A stretch of DNA of 64,000 nt from Adenanthera pavonina (taxonomy: Eukaryota > Streptophyta > Magnoliopsida > Fabales > Fabaceae): positions 7,799,501-7,863,500 of the forward strand of contig JAIVEN010000024.1 of NCBI GenBank assembly GCA_026686845.1, in the 5' to 3' direction. Below are positions 11,661-23,200 of this stretch, piece by piece (the first letter of the stretch is position 1; every line of letters starts with the position of its first letter). Position numbers and translations under genes: made by a program. The notes below the pieces were generated by a model. That model had not been told where the DNA came from, did not search any database, and saw nothing but the letters and a program-made list of their open reading frames with translations.

Positions 11661-13574
11661 TTATTTCCTTGTTATTCTTGGCTTGTATGCAGTGTAGTAT
11701 CCCTCATGTCTTCTTTTTGCATACATGCCAATGCCTCCTGAATTTCTGCTCTTTCTCTTCTCAAGGTCAGTAGTATGGTTTCCATTTGAGTTGCTTCCTT
11801 GAGATGAGTGAGAGAATTGCTTCCAATGCTCCTCCATGTGATTTGCGGTTGTAGTTTTGGAGTTCTGAGAAGCTTTCCTTTTCAGCATCCTCTTTCTTGC
11901 ACCAATGTATTCTTTCTTCTTGAATTGGTTCTGTATACATGAAACACTAGAAGAATATTTTGGTACCCACTTGTTTCTGGGTCCAGGAGGGTTAATGGTA
12001 TTCTTTGGAACCCATTTCATGCTTTTACTCAAACCATTTTTTCTTATGCTGCACAGATAAGCAATATGACCATTTTTACCACAATATGTGCATGATGGTG
12101 AGTTAGGCATTATATTAGGCACCAAGAATTTCGAACAGGATTTATTTTTCTCTTTGGACTCACTCCTATAGCCAGCACCAAACTTGTCAAACTCAGAATT
12201 CTGTTTGCCAAGTGAAATATTCAACTTATCCTTTTCTTGGGTGAGATTGGCTATTGCTCTAGTCAATTCCTCTTTTTCTTTGTTTAATATATCACATGTA
12301 AAACAAGAGGAAGTGTATGTGTGAGTTTCACAGATATTTTCGAGATCATTTATTTTATGTTTATATGACTCCTTTTCAGTCTTTTCCAATTGCAAATCAT
12401 TTTCTAAGGAAATCACTTTCTTTTTATTGAGTGCAAGTTCTTTAGCTAATCTAATTAATTCATCATGCATTTCATTGTAAGCAACTTGCAACTCATCAAC
12501 AGAGAAATCAGAATCAGATTCAGAGTCAGAATTTGATACCTCATCATTAGATAGTGCCATCAAGCATGGATAGGTATCCTCATCATCTTCATCTGAACTA
12601 TTGCCCCAGATTGCAGAGGTATATGCCACTTTAGCTTTTTCACTTTTCCTTTCTGCATATCTTCCTCCTTGCCTCTTTGACTGATACTTCAACTTATTTG
12701 CATGGCAGGAGTGCCTTTGTTCCTGAAGCTCCTTCCTTTTGATTTTGAGGAATTTTCCAAATCTGATGATCAACTCTTTTAGCTCTTCCTCATCATCATC
12801 ATCATCATCACTGCTGCTATCATCACTTTCATCATCAGTATTATCATCTTCTGAGCTCTGTGATGTAGTAGCTTTGAATATCAGCATTTTTCCTTTGTTT
12901 TGCTGCTCCCATAGAAGGTCTAGTCTTCCTTTATATTCAGCAAGGCTTCCAAACAATGTAGTGACAAATTGATATGATTCTCCTCTTGTTTCTTCAATAG
13001 CTGTCACTTTTGGTTGCCATTCTTTGGGTAGAGCTCTGAGTATTTTACATACTTGCTCTCTTTGTGTATAGCTCTTTCCCAAAGCTGAAAGATGATTAAC
13101 AATGTGAGTAAAATGAATTTGAAATTCTTTAATGGACTCACCATTGTTCATCTTGAAGGCTTCATATTCAGCTGTGAGAGAGTTGAGCCTATTCTCCTTG
13201 ACTCCCTTGGTTCCTTCATGAGCAATCTCTAGAGCATCCCACATTTCCTTTGCTGTGTCGCAATCTAACACTCTGAAAAATTCGTCTTGTGAAAGTGCAC
13301 TGACCAAGGAATGCTTTGCCATGAAGTTTATTAGGACTCTTCGTTTATCCACACCATCCCACTCTGCTTCTGGCTTCTTTCTGTATGTGCCATCATTTTG
13401 CATTTTCTTTGGCACAAAGTCACCTTCCTGTATAACAGACCAGATATCTAGGTCTATGGATTGAAGATAAATATGCATCCTCATCTTCCAGTATCCATAG
13501 TGTTCACCATTGAAGCCTGGAGGTCTATTGACATTGTTCCCCTGTGGCAGAATGTTCTCTCCAAAACCAGTCAT
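11661..13574 (-). CDS. Ty1/copia Gag polyprotein, intact (element B)
   Basis: A continuous 637-codon ORF encodes the structural protein that forms the virus-like particle and packages element RNA in the cytoplasm. The N-terminus has the copia gag start (RPPGFNGEHYGYWKMRM, about residues 17-33). The UBN2-type gag domain follows (about 80-215, with EMWDALEIAHEG and LRALPKEWQPKVTAIEE). Next come acidic Asp/Glu runs (about 245-265), a coiled-coil-like segment (about 370-450) and one CCHC zinc knuckle (CTYCGKNGHIAYLC, about 494-507). After the knuckle are two VPK motifs that normally lead into protease, but here a basic tail of about 80 residues ends at a stop. The ATG at 13574 is 54 bases downstream of the LTR boundary. 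No frameshift or stop is present. An intact gag beside absent pol fits a trans-mobilised element. Confidence 0.93.
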   Translation of the reverse strand: MTGFGENILPQGNNVNRPPGFNGEHYGYWKMRMHIYLQSIDLDIWSVIQEGDFVPKKMQNDGTYRKKPEAEWDGVDKRRVLINFMAKHSLVSALSQDEFFRVLDCDTAKEMWDALEIAHEGTKGVKENRLNSLTAEYEAFKMNNGESIKEFQIHFTHIVNHLSALGKSYTQREQVCKILRALPKEWQPKVTAIEETRGESYQFVTTLFGSLAEYKGRLDLLWEQQNKGKMLIFKATTSQSSEDDNTDDESDDSSSDDDDDDEEELKELIIRFGKFLKIKRKELQEQRHSCHANKLKYQSKRQGGRYAERKSEKAKVAYTSAIWGNSSDEDDEDTYPCLMALSNDEVSNSDSESDSDFSVDELQVAYNEMHDELIRLAKELALNKKKVISLENDLQLEKTEKESYKHKINDLENICETHTYTSSCFTCDILNKEKEELTRAIANLTQEKDKLNISLGKQNSEFDKFGAGYRSESKEKNKSCSKFLVPNIMPNSPSCTYCGKNGHIAYLCSIRKNGLSKSMKWVPKNTINPPGPRNKWVPKYSSSVSCIQNQFKKKEYIGARKRMLKRKASQNSKTTTANHMEEHWKQFSHSSQGSNSNGNHTTDLEKRKSRNSGGIGMYAKRRHEGYYTAYKPRITRK

Positions 13575-13613
13575 TTTGCTCCCGGATGATTAGATCCTTT
13601 GCTGGGAGTCCTA

Positions 13614-13625
13614 GCTCTGATACCA
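13614..13625 (-). other. Primer-binding site of element B (initiator tRNA-Met)
   Basis: The minus strand reads TGGTATCAGAGC two bases after the LTR end, complementary to the 3' end of plant initiator tRNA-Met. This is the standard Ty1/copia minus-strand primer site and confirms the orientation of B. Confidence 0.9.
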
Positions 13626-13627
13626 AT

Positions 13628-16035
13628 TGTTAGGTTGACTGGTCACCCAAGAGGGGGGGTGAATTGGGTGATGCAAGATTTTCGCTCTTTTGGATCACAA
13701 CCCAATTTCACTAAGAGTGCAGCAAAACAGGGATAAACAGAGGTGGTTGTGTGCAGCAGCTGAGTAGAGAAGATAAAGAATAATACACAATGATTTATAC
13801 TGGTTCAGCCTAACCACTTGGCCTACATCCAGTCCCCAAGCCACCACTTGAGATTCTCCACTATATCTCACAGGTTTGATCCGGGCACCTGTGAAGCCTC
13901 AGTACATTCCCACAAGTTTCAGTAGGCACTTGTGAAGCCACTCTCCTCACACCCTTACAAGATGTGTAAATCCCTTAGTGTTTCCCCACACTAAGATTCT
14001 ACCCAGAATATATAGAAAAAAATATTTACAGAATGAAAACTCTCTTGAGGAGTAGATAATACATTGAAAGTTCACTCTATTGAGGTGGGTTTTTCAAACA
14101 ATGCTGAGATAAAAGGATTTTACAAGTTGTGGCAGCATTTTCGCATAAACTCTCTTAAGATTGTTACCCATAAGTTCAAATGATGTTATATTTATAGTTT
14201 TGTAGTGTAATTAGACGTTAGATACAAGATCTAGCCGTTAGAGATGTTACCCAACGGTTTACTCTGCAAAACTAGCCGTTACCAACTTTATTTAATGTTG
14301 CTGACATACTGAAATTCGAATTTTGGATGTTAACAGACGAATTTCGAAGGAACCGAAGGTTAAAGCTTTTAACGTTGAAATAGCGAAGTTCGTCTGTTCA
14401 TAAAGTGAAATTCGAATTTTGAAACTTAGAAAACATTTTCACGTTGTGACATACGAATTTTCAAGAAGAAAGTTTTTTTGTTAAGTGTGAACAGTGTTTT
14501 CAATTTGCTACAGTGCCCTCGAAATTCGAATTTTGGATGCCCAAAATTCGTCTGTCCACTGAACGTTTAAAGAGGCACAGTAGTTCACTTTCTTCGAAAT
14601 TCGAATTTTGAAAGGGTGAAGTTCGTCTGTCAGAGAGCAGTTTTGAAACTTAAATTATTCTTGATCTCAGATGAACTTTAACATTGTTCCAAAAGTGTTT
14701 TCTTGTTTCTGGAATTGTGGAATTCGAATTTTGAAAGTGGAAAGTTGTTTGTTGGTTGTTTCAGAAGTATTTCCATGTTTCTGCAATCGCGAAATTCGAA
14801 TTTTCAAAGTGGAAATTCGTCTGTTGGACCTGAAGTTCGAATTTTACAAGTTAAAATTCGTCTATCAGTGGCAAGCTCAATTCTGCACGAAGGTTCTCTT
14901 CGAAATTCGAATTTCGGAGGCCCGAAATTCGTCTGTCGCAACGGAACCTACGTAACTTCGAATTTTGCACTGTAGACAATTTTACAGAAGCTATAACTCT
15001 CTCATTTTAACTCCAAATTAAGCAAATGACCTATGGTTGGAAAGCTATGAATGTATACTTTCAAATGAAAGAATTTTTACTTCAAAAACAAACGTTTTTT
15101 GTGAGATATGATCGAAATAGTGATAAGAGATCAAAACTGAAAATTCATATCTCACTACTCAACTTTAAATAACCATAGCTTTTTCATATGATCTTTATTT
15201 TGAGTGAAATAACCTTCTTTGAAAAGCTTATTAAGTCTAGTTTCATATGAAATAATTTTTACATCAAAGCCATATGTATTTTGAGAGATATATCAAAAAT
15301 ACTGATCAAAGGTCAAACTCTAAATTTTTGAAAACCAGATTTCACTAACTGTGCTTGACTCGAAATTCGAATTTCAACACCTGAAATTCGTCTGTCAGAG
15401 GTAAGATCTCTGGAACTTCAAGTTTCAGTCAGCAAAGTTTGTATTTTCACAAAGTATATGAAGTTTAACTTCTCAAAATTCGTCTGTCATCAGAGTTTTT
15501 CAAATCTAATTTATGCTAACATCATATTTACTTAATCTAACTCATTTAAAGCATATGGTAACAAGATTAAGTGATTTTCAAAGATTAATCCCACCTCAAG
15601 ACCCAAGTAAGACCCAAGTGAAAATAAAATATACCTAGTGACTAGGTCTTCAAATGTTGAGTTCCACTTTCACTTGGACATTTCCTTCTTGGCATGCTCC
15701 CTTCTGATCTTCCATTTTTGGAGCATCCTTTCTTTTCTTCTTTCTTGAGTGAATGCTCACTCTTCTTACTTGGACCAACCTATATTTAATATATTACACT
15801 TACAAACCAAGTAGTTAGTCCAGTTTATATATCCAACTTATATTATTCATTGTAAAAGTACAGTGGATATATTTACACATAGCATGATATATGTATTATA
15901 ATCATAATTAAATACATGCTAATATGTATTTTACTTCTTTAAGGAATATTATATATGTCAGATACATATAATGCATTTGTTCCTTATTACTCTATATTTG
16001 TCATCATCAAAACTTATATTATACTAAACCTTACA
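13628..16035 (-). repeat. 5' LTR of element B (full, with extra 442 bp at U3 tip)
   Basis: 13628-15593 repeats the left LTR almost exactly. A further 442 bp (15594-16035) runs to CCTTACA and the TSD. On the minus strand this LTR therefore starts TGTAAGGTTTAG with a nearby TTTTGATGATGACAAA, similar to the LTR starts of the other Sirevirus-like elements here. The left LTR has no counterpart of the 442 bp. Confidence 0.8.
14188..14242 (-). promoter_or_regulatory. LTR promoter of element B (5' copy): TATA box plus MSA motif
   Basis: The TATA box is at 14188-14197 and TCTAACGGCTA at 14232-14242 on the minus strand, identical to the 3' LTR copy. This is the copy that would drive the gag-containing RNA. 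Confidence 0.55.
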
Positions 16036-16040
16036 CTGTT

Positions 16041-16716
16041 TACCCGAGGAAAGTTCAAGTATTCTAAAATATAGGTTATGCAGATAACCTCCCTTGGTTA
16101 TGCGGATAACCTGTTTACCCGAGGAAAGTTCAAGTATTCTGAAATATAGGTTATACGGATAACCTCCCTTGGTTATGCGAATAACAGGCTGCACAGTACC
16201 ACTTTTCTTCATTGTTCACTTTGTTATGTGAATAAGGTGCCTACCTTATCAGGATAACCACCTAGATAGACTTGAGAACTTGATCCCTAAGCTGTGTTAT
16301 GTGGATAACCTAATCCCTTTTCATGAAATTGAAGAATGGACTTTGGACAAGCTTTGAGATTAAGTCTTTATCCCCATAACCTTAAATGGTTATACGTATA
16401 AGGAAAGATATTATCTTGTAAACAAGATAAACACTTAGAAACAGTTTGAAATTGAAGCTTTATCCTCATTAGATAGCTCTTTTCTTGAAAACTACTTTGA
16501 AATCATGAGCTAATAATTAATCATTCAATTAGTCATCTCATTTAATATTGGGTTAATTTAAATTCAAAGCTTAACTACCTTCTTTTACAAATAGTTTCCT
16601 AAAAACATATGGAACGATTCTTCAATCTTCAAGAAACTCCAACTTTGTTCTTCATTTTGCTCGAGTTCCTTTGATATGGGATTTCCAAGCTCATTTGTTT
16701 AGAATAATCAAAACCA
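16041..16716 (-). repeat. 5' LTR of element A, U3-side portion with 75-bp tandem repeat
   Basis: This resumes the LTR of A after the TSD of B. Two copies of a 75-bp unit (16041-16115, 16116-16190) follow a third copy left of the insertion (about 8629-8703). Each unit carries two GGTTAT-N4-ATAACC palindromes. 16287-16716 matches 1-428. It ends AAAACCA at 16716, where LINE coding sequence begins. Confidence 0.82.
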
Positions 16717-18116
16717 TCTGAATTAATTGTTTTCTTTGGGGTTCTACAAATGAGAGGAAAAGAATTCATGTAGTTTCTTGGGATGAAGTTTGTAGAGAAA
16801 AGAAGAAGGGTGGACTAGGAATTAGACATGCTAGACTCCAAAATAAGGCCTTCATGATGAAAGCTGGTTGGGTTCTCATGAAGAATAAGGATGCTTTATG
16901 GGCACGAATTGTCAGAAGTAAGTATCACTGTGGTACCGACTTATTGCCACTCATTGACAAAGGAAGACATGGTTCACGATTTTGGAAAGGGTTAAAGAAC
17001 AGCTGGGAAGAAGTTAGTCAAAGCTTGGAAATTATTGCTAATGATGATGGCAACTTTAAAGCAAGATGGAAGCCAGAGCAGAATGGGGAGTTCTCTATTA
17101 AATCGGCCTATGCTGCTCTCTGTAGCGTTTCTGTTCCCAGTCATCCCGTGTGGAATAAGGTGTGGAAACTAAACTTTCCTCAATGTTGTAAGACCTTCTG
17201 TTGGCTCATGTTGCAAAATAAATTACTTACAAATGAAGAATGGCGGAGAAGAGGTATGGGGGGACGTAACTCTATGTGTTTGGTGTGGAGTGAATGGAGA
17301 AGATGCTTTACATATTCTATGAGACTGCTAAAAAATGAAGAAGATATGGAGTTCATTGATCAGACAAAGTATTGCCTTCAAGTTTTTTAACTGTAATATA
17401 TGGGAATGGTGCTGTCTAAATCTTAAAGCGAATGTAAGTGAGCAAGAAAAGAGGTGGTCGGAGTTGTTTGTAGCACTTTGTTGGTTATTATGGAAAAGAC
17501 GCAATGATAGGGTGTTTGAAAATCTTAGTTGTTCTCCAAATGAAGCTTTGAATAAGGCTAGAGCAATTGTGAATAGCTATTTTAGTGCGAGACTGAGCTT
17601 GAAGAACACTAAGATATGAGACATGCAACATGAAGAAGAAGGAGGTATGGTGTGGAATGAAGGATGGGTGTTGGTGCGTGTTGATGGGGCTAATTCCCAG
17701 TCTACCAGAACAATGGGGTGTGCAGGTCTATTTCAAGATGACAGGGGCAATGTTCTTGAAACATTTATGCTCTAGCTTCATGAAGGTGAATCTTTATATG
17801 CTGAGTTATGGGCTTGTCTCGTTGGCCTCAAACGTGCATGGAACTCTGAATATAGACAAATTCATCTCAGAAGTGACTGTTTATAGGCTATTAATTTGAT
17901 TCAAGATGCTGACGTCAATGTGCATCAATATGAAAATCTGATCTTGGAGTGCCGAGGAATGATATAGCGCGATTGGCTGGTGAAGCTGAAAATTATTAGA
18001 CGTGAGAATAACACTGTGGCCAATAGTTTGGCTAAGCATGCTCTAAATGGTTCTCCAAGGCTGTACTTTGTTATGCCTGAGGAGATCGTCTCTCTTTCTG
18101 ATAGTAGTGCTGAGTA
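16717..18116 (+). pseudogene. LINE ORF2 3' part: RT C-terminal, zf-RVT and RNase H
   Basis: This is the 3' end of a plant L1-type non-LTR retrotransposon. An open frame enters directly from the LTR junction with FLWGST, then RIHVVSWDEVC and GGLGIRHARLQNKAFMMKAGW, the thumb and connection typical of plant LINE RTs. A reverse-transcriptase zinc-binding domain follows (HPVWNKVWKLNFPQ ... FCWLMLQNKL). From about 17675 there is a plant-type RNase H (VRVDGANSQ, AELWACLVGL, a later SDC box and ENNTVANSLAKHAL). Frameshifts near 17300, 17620 and 17885 break it. It starts exactly at the end of element A, so A probably inserted into this LINE and its 5' half should lie left of the window. Confidence 0.85.
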
Positions 18117-19360
18117 ATTTTTTGTTGTTTTCCTCCTTGTACCAAAAACAAAACTTCATATTCCAAAAACTTACTAAAATTGAAATAAAGCATTGAGCAA
18201 AACTTTTTGAAGCAAAATTGTACTTTTGGTCATAGAGAATTGAAAAGAAAGACGTAGATTATTAATAAACAAATAAACATCACCAATAATTGACCGGATT
18301 GGTCTACTGCTTGTTATTTGGGGAATTTTAATTTTTTAGAAAATGAGAGATATTATGTAGGAGAACTCTAAGAACGTAATCATCAATATAAGCACAAAAG
18401 CGCACTGATCATGGGGAGCTATCAATAATGCAGCTTCCTATGAATTCTCTGTAATATATAAGGGGTGCACCTATCTGGTTATAAATTCAAGGGGTTTCAG
18501 CAAAAACGAAAGATTTGTCTACTGTTTCCTCTTTTTTATTGATTTTATTTTTAATCATTTAGATCAAATTTTAATCATTTAATACTTAAAATGTTGATGT
18601 TTAAATTTAAATAATTCAAAATCACCAAAATTTAATATAAATGATTAAAAGTAAGATAGCAAAAATATTCTGAATTATATATATATATATATATATATGA
18701 GAGAATGAGCAACTACAAACCATTTTGCAAGCGCGATAATTGAGTGTCTATTTCTATCTTTCCTCTAGCCTTAAAGTGTGACCATTGATCCCTGATGAAG
18801 ATAACCTTTTTTTTTTTTTACCAACATGAAGATGACCATTTAAAATTAATTTGTTAATGAGGATTCTTACCTCTTTTTTTTTTGGCCAACACCGTTAAAT
18901 AAAAAAAAATTTAAGAAAAAATTGTGAACTCCACCGATGTAGAATAAAATTTGACCATTTTAATATATGTATATATCCTACATATATATATATATATATA
19001 TAGCATACCAAAAATAAATAAAATTCCCTCCAAGTCATCATTATATCGGTTATTTTCAAGTGGCAGTACGATATTGTCGTTGCTTGATATATTTACTATC
19101 TTCTTTAGAGTTATTGAAGATAAGATCAAATAAAAAGGGTTATACGTACAGAAAGTAAAACGAAACAGGCACCCTTATCCTGAATTCGTAATAAAGGCCT
19201 TAGGGGATGAAAGCGAAACTTGTCCATTGGAGCAATTATTATTGGTAGGCTTAGAGAGACAAGAAGACAAGAAGAAACAACCCAACACATGGCTACCATG
19301 GTGTAACACCACAAGGGTCCCCCCATGACAAGCCTACTCAGGCCATCAGCTGAATCACTT

Positions 19361-19392
<32 letters not shown>

Positions 19393-19500
19393 TTTCCTTT
19401 TTTTTTTCTGAAAATTATCATGCACATCGTACTACCAAATCAAATTTGAACCGTATTAGATTCCACATATGGAAAGACTCCCAATATAAATTTTAGTTGA
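18117..19500. other. Intergenic, AT-rich, with microsatellites
   Basis: No gene is visible. It holds (AT)n runs at about 18677-18700 and 18978-19000, poly-T tracts, and a (TTTC)n microsatellite at about 19358-19390. Short ORFs here are low-complexity or cross these repeats. Confidence 0.6.
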
Positions 19501-20292
19501 GAAGTATCAAGTCTCTTCCATTAGATCCTACCACCAATACATATATATATATTTTAAATTTCCCTTGTCCCTTGGCTTACTAAGGTAAGAATCAATCTGC
19601 GCCAACCAGCAAATGATGAGCAAGAGCAACTTGGCTTCAGCCTTTCAGTGGCATATCTATACATCTGGACCATGCATCAGATTGTGGCAGATGGATAACA
19701 GAATGTGCTAGCTATTGCTGCAATAAGAGGGTACAAATTTGGGAAAACATAGGGAGAAAATGCTGAGCAGGGGAACCCACCTCTAAAATATCAGTATTTG
19801 TTCCGGGGAACCCCACCAATGCAAGTATTGCAGGGCATACCAGTAGAAACTCCATCAAATATGATATGCAATTTCTTTATAATAATCCAAGGGAAAAAAA
19901 TATCCTTCATTATTGCACAAGAAATGATACAATAATCCACAACATAAAATACCTGTACTTTGCTATTTATGTATACTTGAAAGGATGAAATGCCAAATCT
20001 AATGCTCTATCAGAATTTAGAACCCACTGTTCTGGTTCCTACCAACTATGATCCCCATGCATTTCACCTATGGTCCTAACTCCTAAAGGATTTTTTGGTT
20101 TTTTGACAATGGCTATCTCAACTGTGTCGCCTATCAATCTATCAACGTTATCACAAAGGTGGATGAAGATGAACTGCTTTCAAAACAGTATCACCTTCAG
20201 ATTTGCATTTAGTAAGCCAATAATTCAGTAATGAAAACCCATTTTGTCTCTAAACCATACAAGGTCAAGTCATGTTGAAAAATATCAAATTC
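19501..20292 (-). other. Downstream flank, probably including the 3' UTR of the host gene
   Basis: About 0.8 kb of less AT-rich, non-coding sequence follows the stop codon of the host gene on the minus strand. The true polyadenylation site cannot be fixed from sequence alone. Confidence 0.4.
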
Positions 20293-23200
20293 TCAGATGA
20301 TTTCTGACTGTAGCAGTGGAAAGAAAGCCCAACTGTTGCTTGATCTACCTTCCTTCCCATCAACCTTCCTGTTAACCCACCACTCGGAGCCATTTGAAGG
20401 ATTATCAGAAACATCACATTTTGTGTTGTCAAAATTGAATTCTTTGGAAGAAGTAACAGAATGATGCTTCTCACAATAGTGCTCCCCTTCTCCTTGAGCT
20501 TTGTCAGCCATATCATTTGATGTTTTCCCTGAACAGAAATCACAACTGACGGTGTCTTTTTGCATTCTTTCTGCATTAAAAGGGCCCTCAGCCAATATAC
20601 CCTGTGAAGACTTTGACATGTTTCGAAGCAACACTCCTGATTTATTGGCAAGACAGCGTGCAACATCTTCCCCAGTTAATTCAAATGACACTCTGTGATC
20701 AACTAATGCCACATTTGTTTGAAATCCATTCTCTGAATTGGTAAGTGATGCAACCTTTGAAATCTGGTTTTCCACAAAGATGCAGTCTCGAGTAGTTGGC
20801 ACCATGCCATCAGGTGTCAAAGAGCCAGAACCCAACCTTGAATCCTGCCCCATGCCATCAGGTGTCAAACACCCAGAACTTAGCCGTGATGCTACCCCAA
20901 TGCCATCAGGTGTCAAAGATCCAGAACCTAGTCTTGAAACTTGCCCAGCACCATCAGGTGTCAATGATCCAGATCCAAGCCTTGAACTCCATTTACGAGT
21001 GGAAAAGTTTTCAAAGCCCAAAATCTTTGGAGCTTCTCCTTTGTGAAACTCAAGAAAAGGGCGTCTATCAGGGAATGGGGTAGAGGTTCCAGAAGTTGAA
21101 ATGGCTGATCCTGGTGATATAAGCTGAGCACCTGGACTTCCTGGATACTGCTGGTAAGGCTGAAATTCATTATTGGATAATGTAAACTTCTGGTTTGACC
21201 CACTATTTCTACGAGCCCGGTCCAGAGAAGATGCCAACAATTGAGCAAATGGCACCTCAGGGGATGAAGGTGTTGTCACCTGCACAGACTCAGAAGGAGG
21301 AGTGAAAGGAGCAGTAGATGGCTCAGTTGTGAAGTTAGAAAATACCGGTGGTGAAACTAACTGGGTTTCATAGGCATAAGGACCTACAGTGAAAATGGAA
21401 GCAGGACCACCAGGAGAGTAAGCATTGACAGAAAGAGAAGTGAGTGAGAGTAATCCAGCCGGTGATTGTGTAGCAGATGGAGGATCAGATTGGAGAAAAG
21501 ATGCAGGAGAAGAGGGAGGAGCAATGAATGGCATTACAATGGCAGTTGAAGGATTTCCTGCTGCTGTAATATCTGGGCCTGTTGGTGCAGCAGGTTCAGG
21601 AACAAGGACAGCATGGCCAATTCGCTTGCTGCTTTTCTGAGATCCAAAACACCAGTACAGGCTCCAACAGCTTCCCCAACGTTTTTTCTGCAATACATCC
21701 GAAAAAACTTTGAAATCACAAGTTGCAATGGAGCCAAAACATGAACTTCACCTGTCATTAACAATATAATAATTTCTTACACAAAAAGAAAAAAAGCTAA
21801 ACTACACTCCCCTCTCCAAAAGGAAAAACAAAACAAATCAAAGTCACAAATGTTGATTTTGTCTACTAAAATGTTTTTAATTTCAATTTTAACGGACTTG
21901 TTTATTATTTATTTAAACAAACCTTGAATGGTGATATATGAAGTTCAGGTATGAATAGTCAAATGAAGATTGTCAAGCTGTTTATTCCACCAAAATATTA
22001 CAAAATTCTTTAAATTAACGTCAATTTGTTTTGATATATTTTTTTATTATTCTGGCAATTCAATTATACTTTACCTATTGTTTAATTTGAAGTGATAATG
22101 TACCATTTTGGCAACAATCAGTAGTTAAAACGTTTTTGCTTTAAATATTGGATTTGAGAGAGATAACATTATCAGTTATGATAACAGTGGCATATCGACA
22201 GACCAGAAACGATAAAGTTCACAATTTGCAGGTCGGACTGAAAAAGACATGACAACTTAAGAACAAAACTAAAACTTTTCCCAACATTTCAGGAAAAAAA
22301 CAGTTTCTACCAAAAGAAAAAAACATTCACTAAAATCTCACTATCCAGAATAAGAACAGAATAGGCTTTTCAGCAAGAAAATAATAGGTTTTCTGATAGA
22401 GAACATACACATGCATATAAGAAGTCTACAAGTTCTCTTGCACCCATCTAAAGTGTTCTATGATGCCTATAGGAGAGGGGTTCCATTAAAGCCAAAAGTC
22501 ATCAGCATATCTTTTGTAAACAAAAACAGAGAAATCTCCGTTTTACTAAGCCTGACCAGTTGTTAGATATATCAACTAAATGCATAAAAAATGAGCAGAA
22601 AAATTCTCAGCATATCTATCAGCAGCCAAAGGATCATTGCAATCATAAATGTGGCCATTAACATTTTCCTAGTATGAGGGAACAATATCAGTAAGTATTA
22701 CAAACAAAAGGAACAAGTCGCACCAAAAAAAGCATTGTTTGAACGCAAAAAAAAAATCCCTTATCAAATTCATTCGCATTGATTGCGCAGTCTACACTCA
22801 AATTAATGCCATTCAGCACTGCTGAACAGTGTAAAATGAAATACATTATCAGCAGGACTCGGATGTTATAGTGTTGCAATATCTAACAATTTCCCAAATG
22901 TTAGCATAAGAGAACCACAAAAAGAAGCTATAAAAAGAGACTAAACAAAGCCAATCGATTATGTAACAAAGGTCTGAGAAATGGAAAGATTGAGGGTTGT
23001 TTCAGTAACGGGGGTAAAAGGTGGAGGTCAGTAAAGCTTAATCTGCATCAGAACCATACCAGGACTCAGCTAAACGAAAATCATCATCACAAGGCAGAGA
23101 TGTTTATAAAAATATTATGCCTAGTCTTGTTTCCGGAGGATTGGTTACTGTCAATAGAATATGGTTTCATAAAAGCAGTATGCCCAGTTGTGAGATGAAA

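Larger units (their letters stand above)
8704..16035 (-). mobile_element. Sirevirus-like element B, young, gag-only (non-autonomous)
   Basis: This is a minus-strand LTR element inserted in the LTR of element A. It has TG...CA outer ends (TGTTAGG at 8704, CCTTACA at 16035) and a 5-bp TSD, CTGTT. The 5' LTR lies at the right and the 3' LTR at the left. A primer-binding site complementary to initiator tRNA-Met directly abuts the right LTR, followed by an intact gag. No protease, integrase, RT or RNase H is visible between gag and the 3' LTR, so movement would need enzymes from related copies. The shared 1,965 bp of the two LTRs differs at only about six positions plus one G-run indel by eye, so the insertion is recent. 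The inner ends of the two LTRs do not match (see findings). Confidence 0.9.
1..16716 (-). mobile_element. Sirevirus-like Ty1/copia element A (decayed, hosts a nested element)
   Basis: Read on the minus strand the order is 5' LTR (7739-8703 plus 16041-16716), broken gag, protease, integrase, RT, RNase H, a spacer, an env-like ORF, and a 3' LTR that runs off the left edge. The integrase-before-RT order marks Ty1/copia. An extra long ORF between RNase H and the 3' LTR is characteristic of the Sirevirus/SIRE1 lineage. The two LTRs share a long colinear stretch (1-428 with 16287-16716). The primer-binding site and the N-terminal part of gag are missing, and pol has frameshifts and stops, so the copy is dead. 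Its 5' LTR is split by element B. The left terminus lies outside the window, so its TSD cannot be checked. Confidence 0.88.

Noticed and set aside
12739..12972. Serine-rich plus-strand ORF
   Set aside because: It is the antisense reading of the acidic Asp/Glu run of the intact gag.
20738..21083. Plus-strand ORFs with MPSGVK repeats
   Set aside because: They are the antisense reading of the SLTPDG repeats of the host gene exon.
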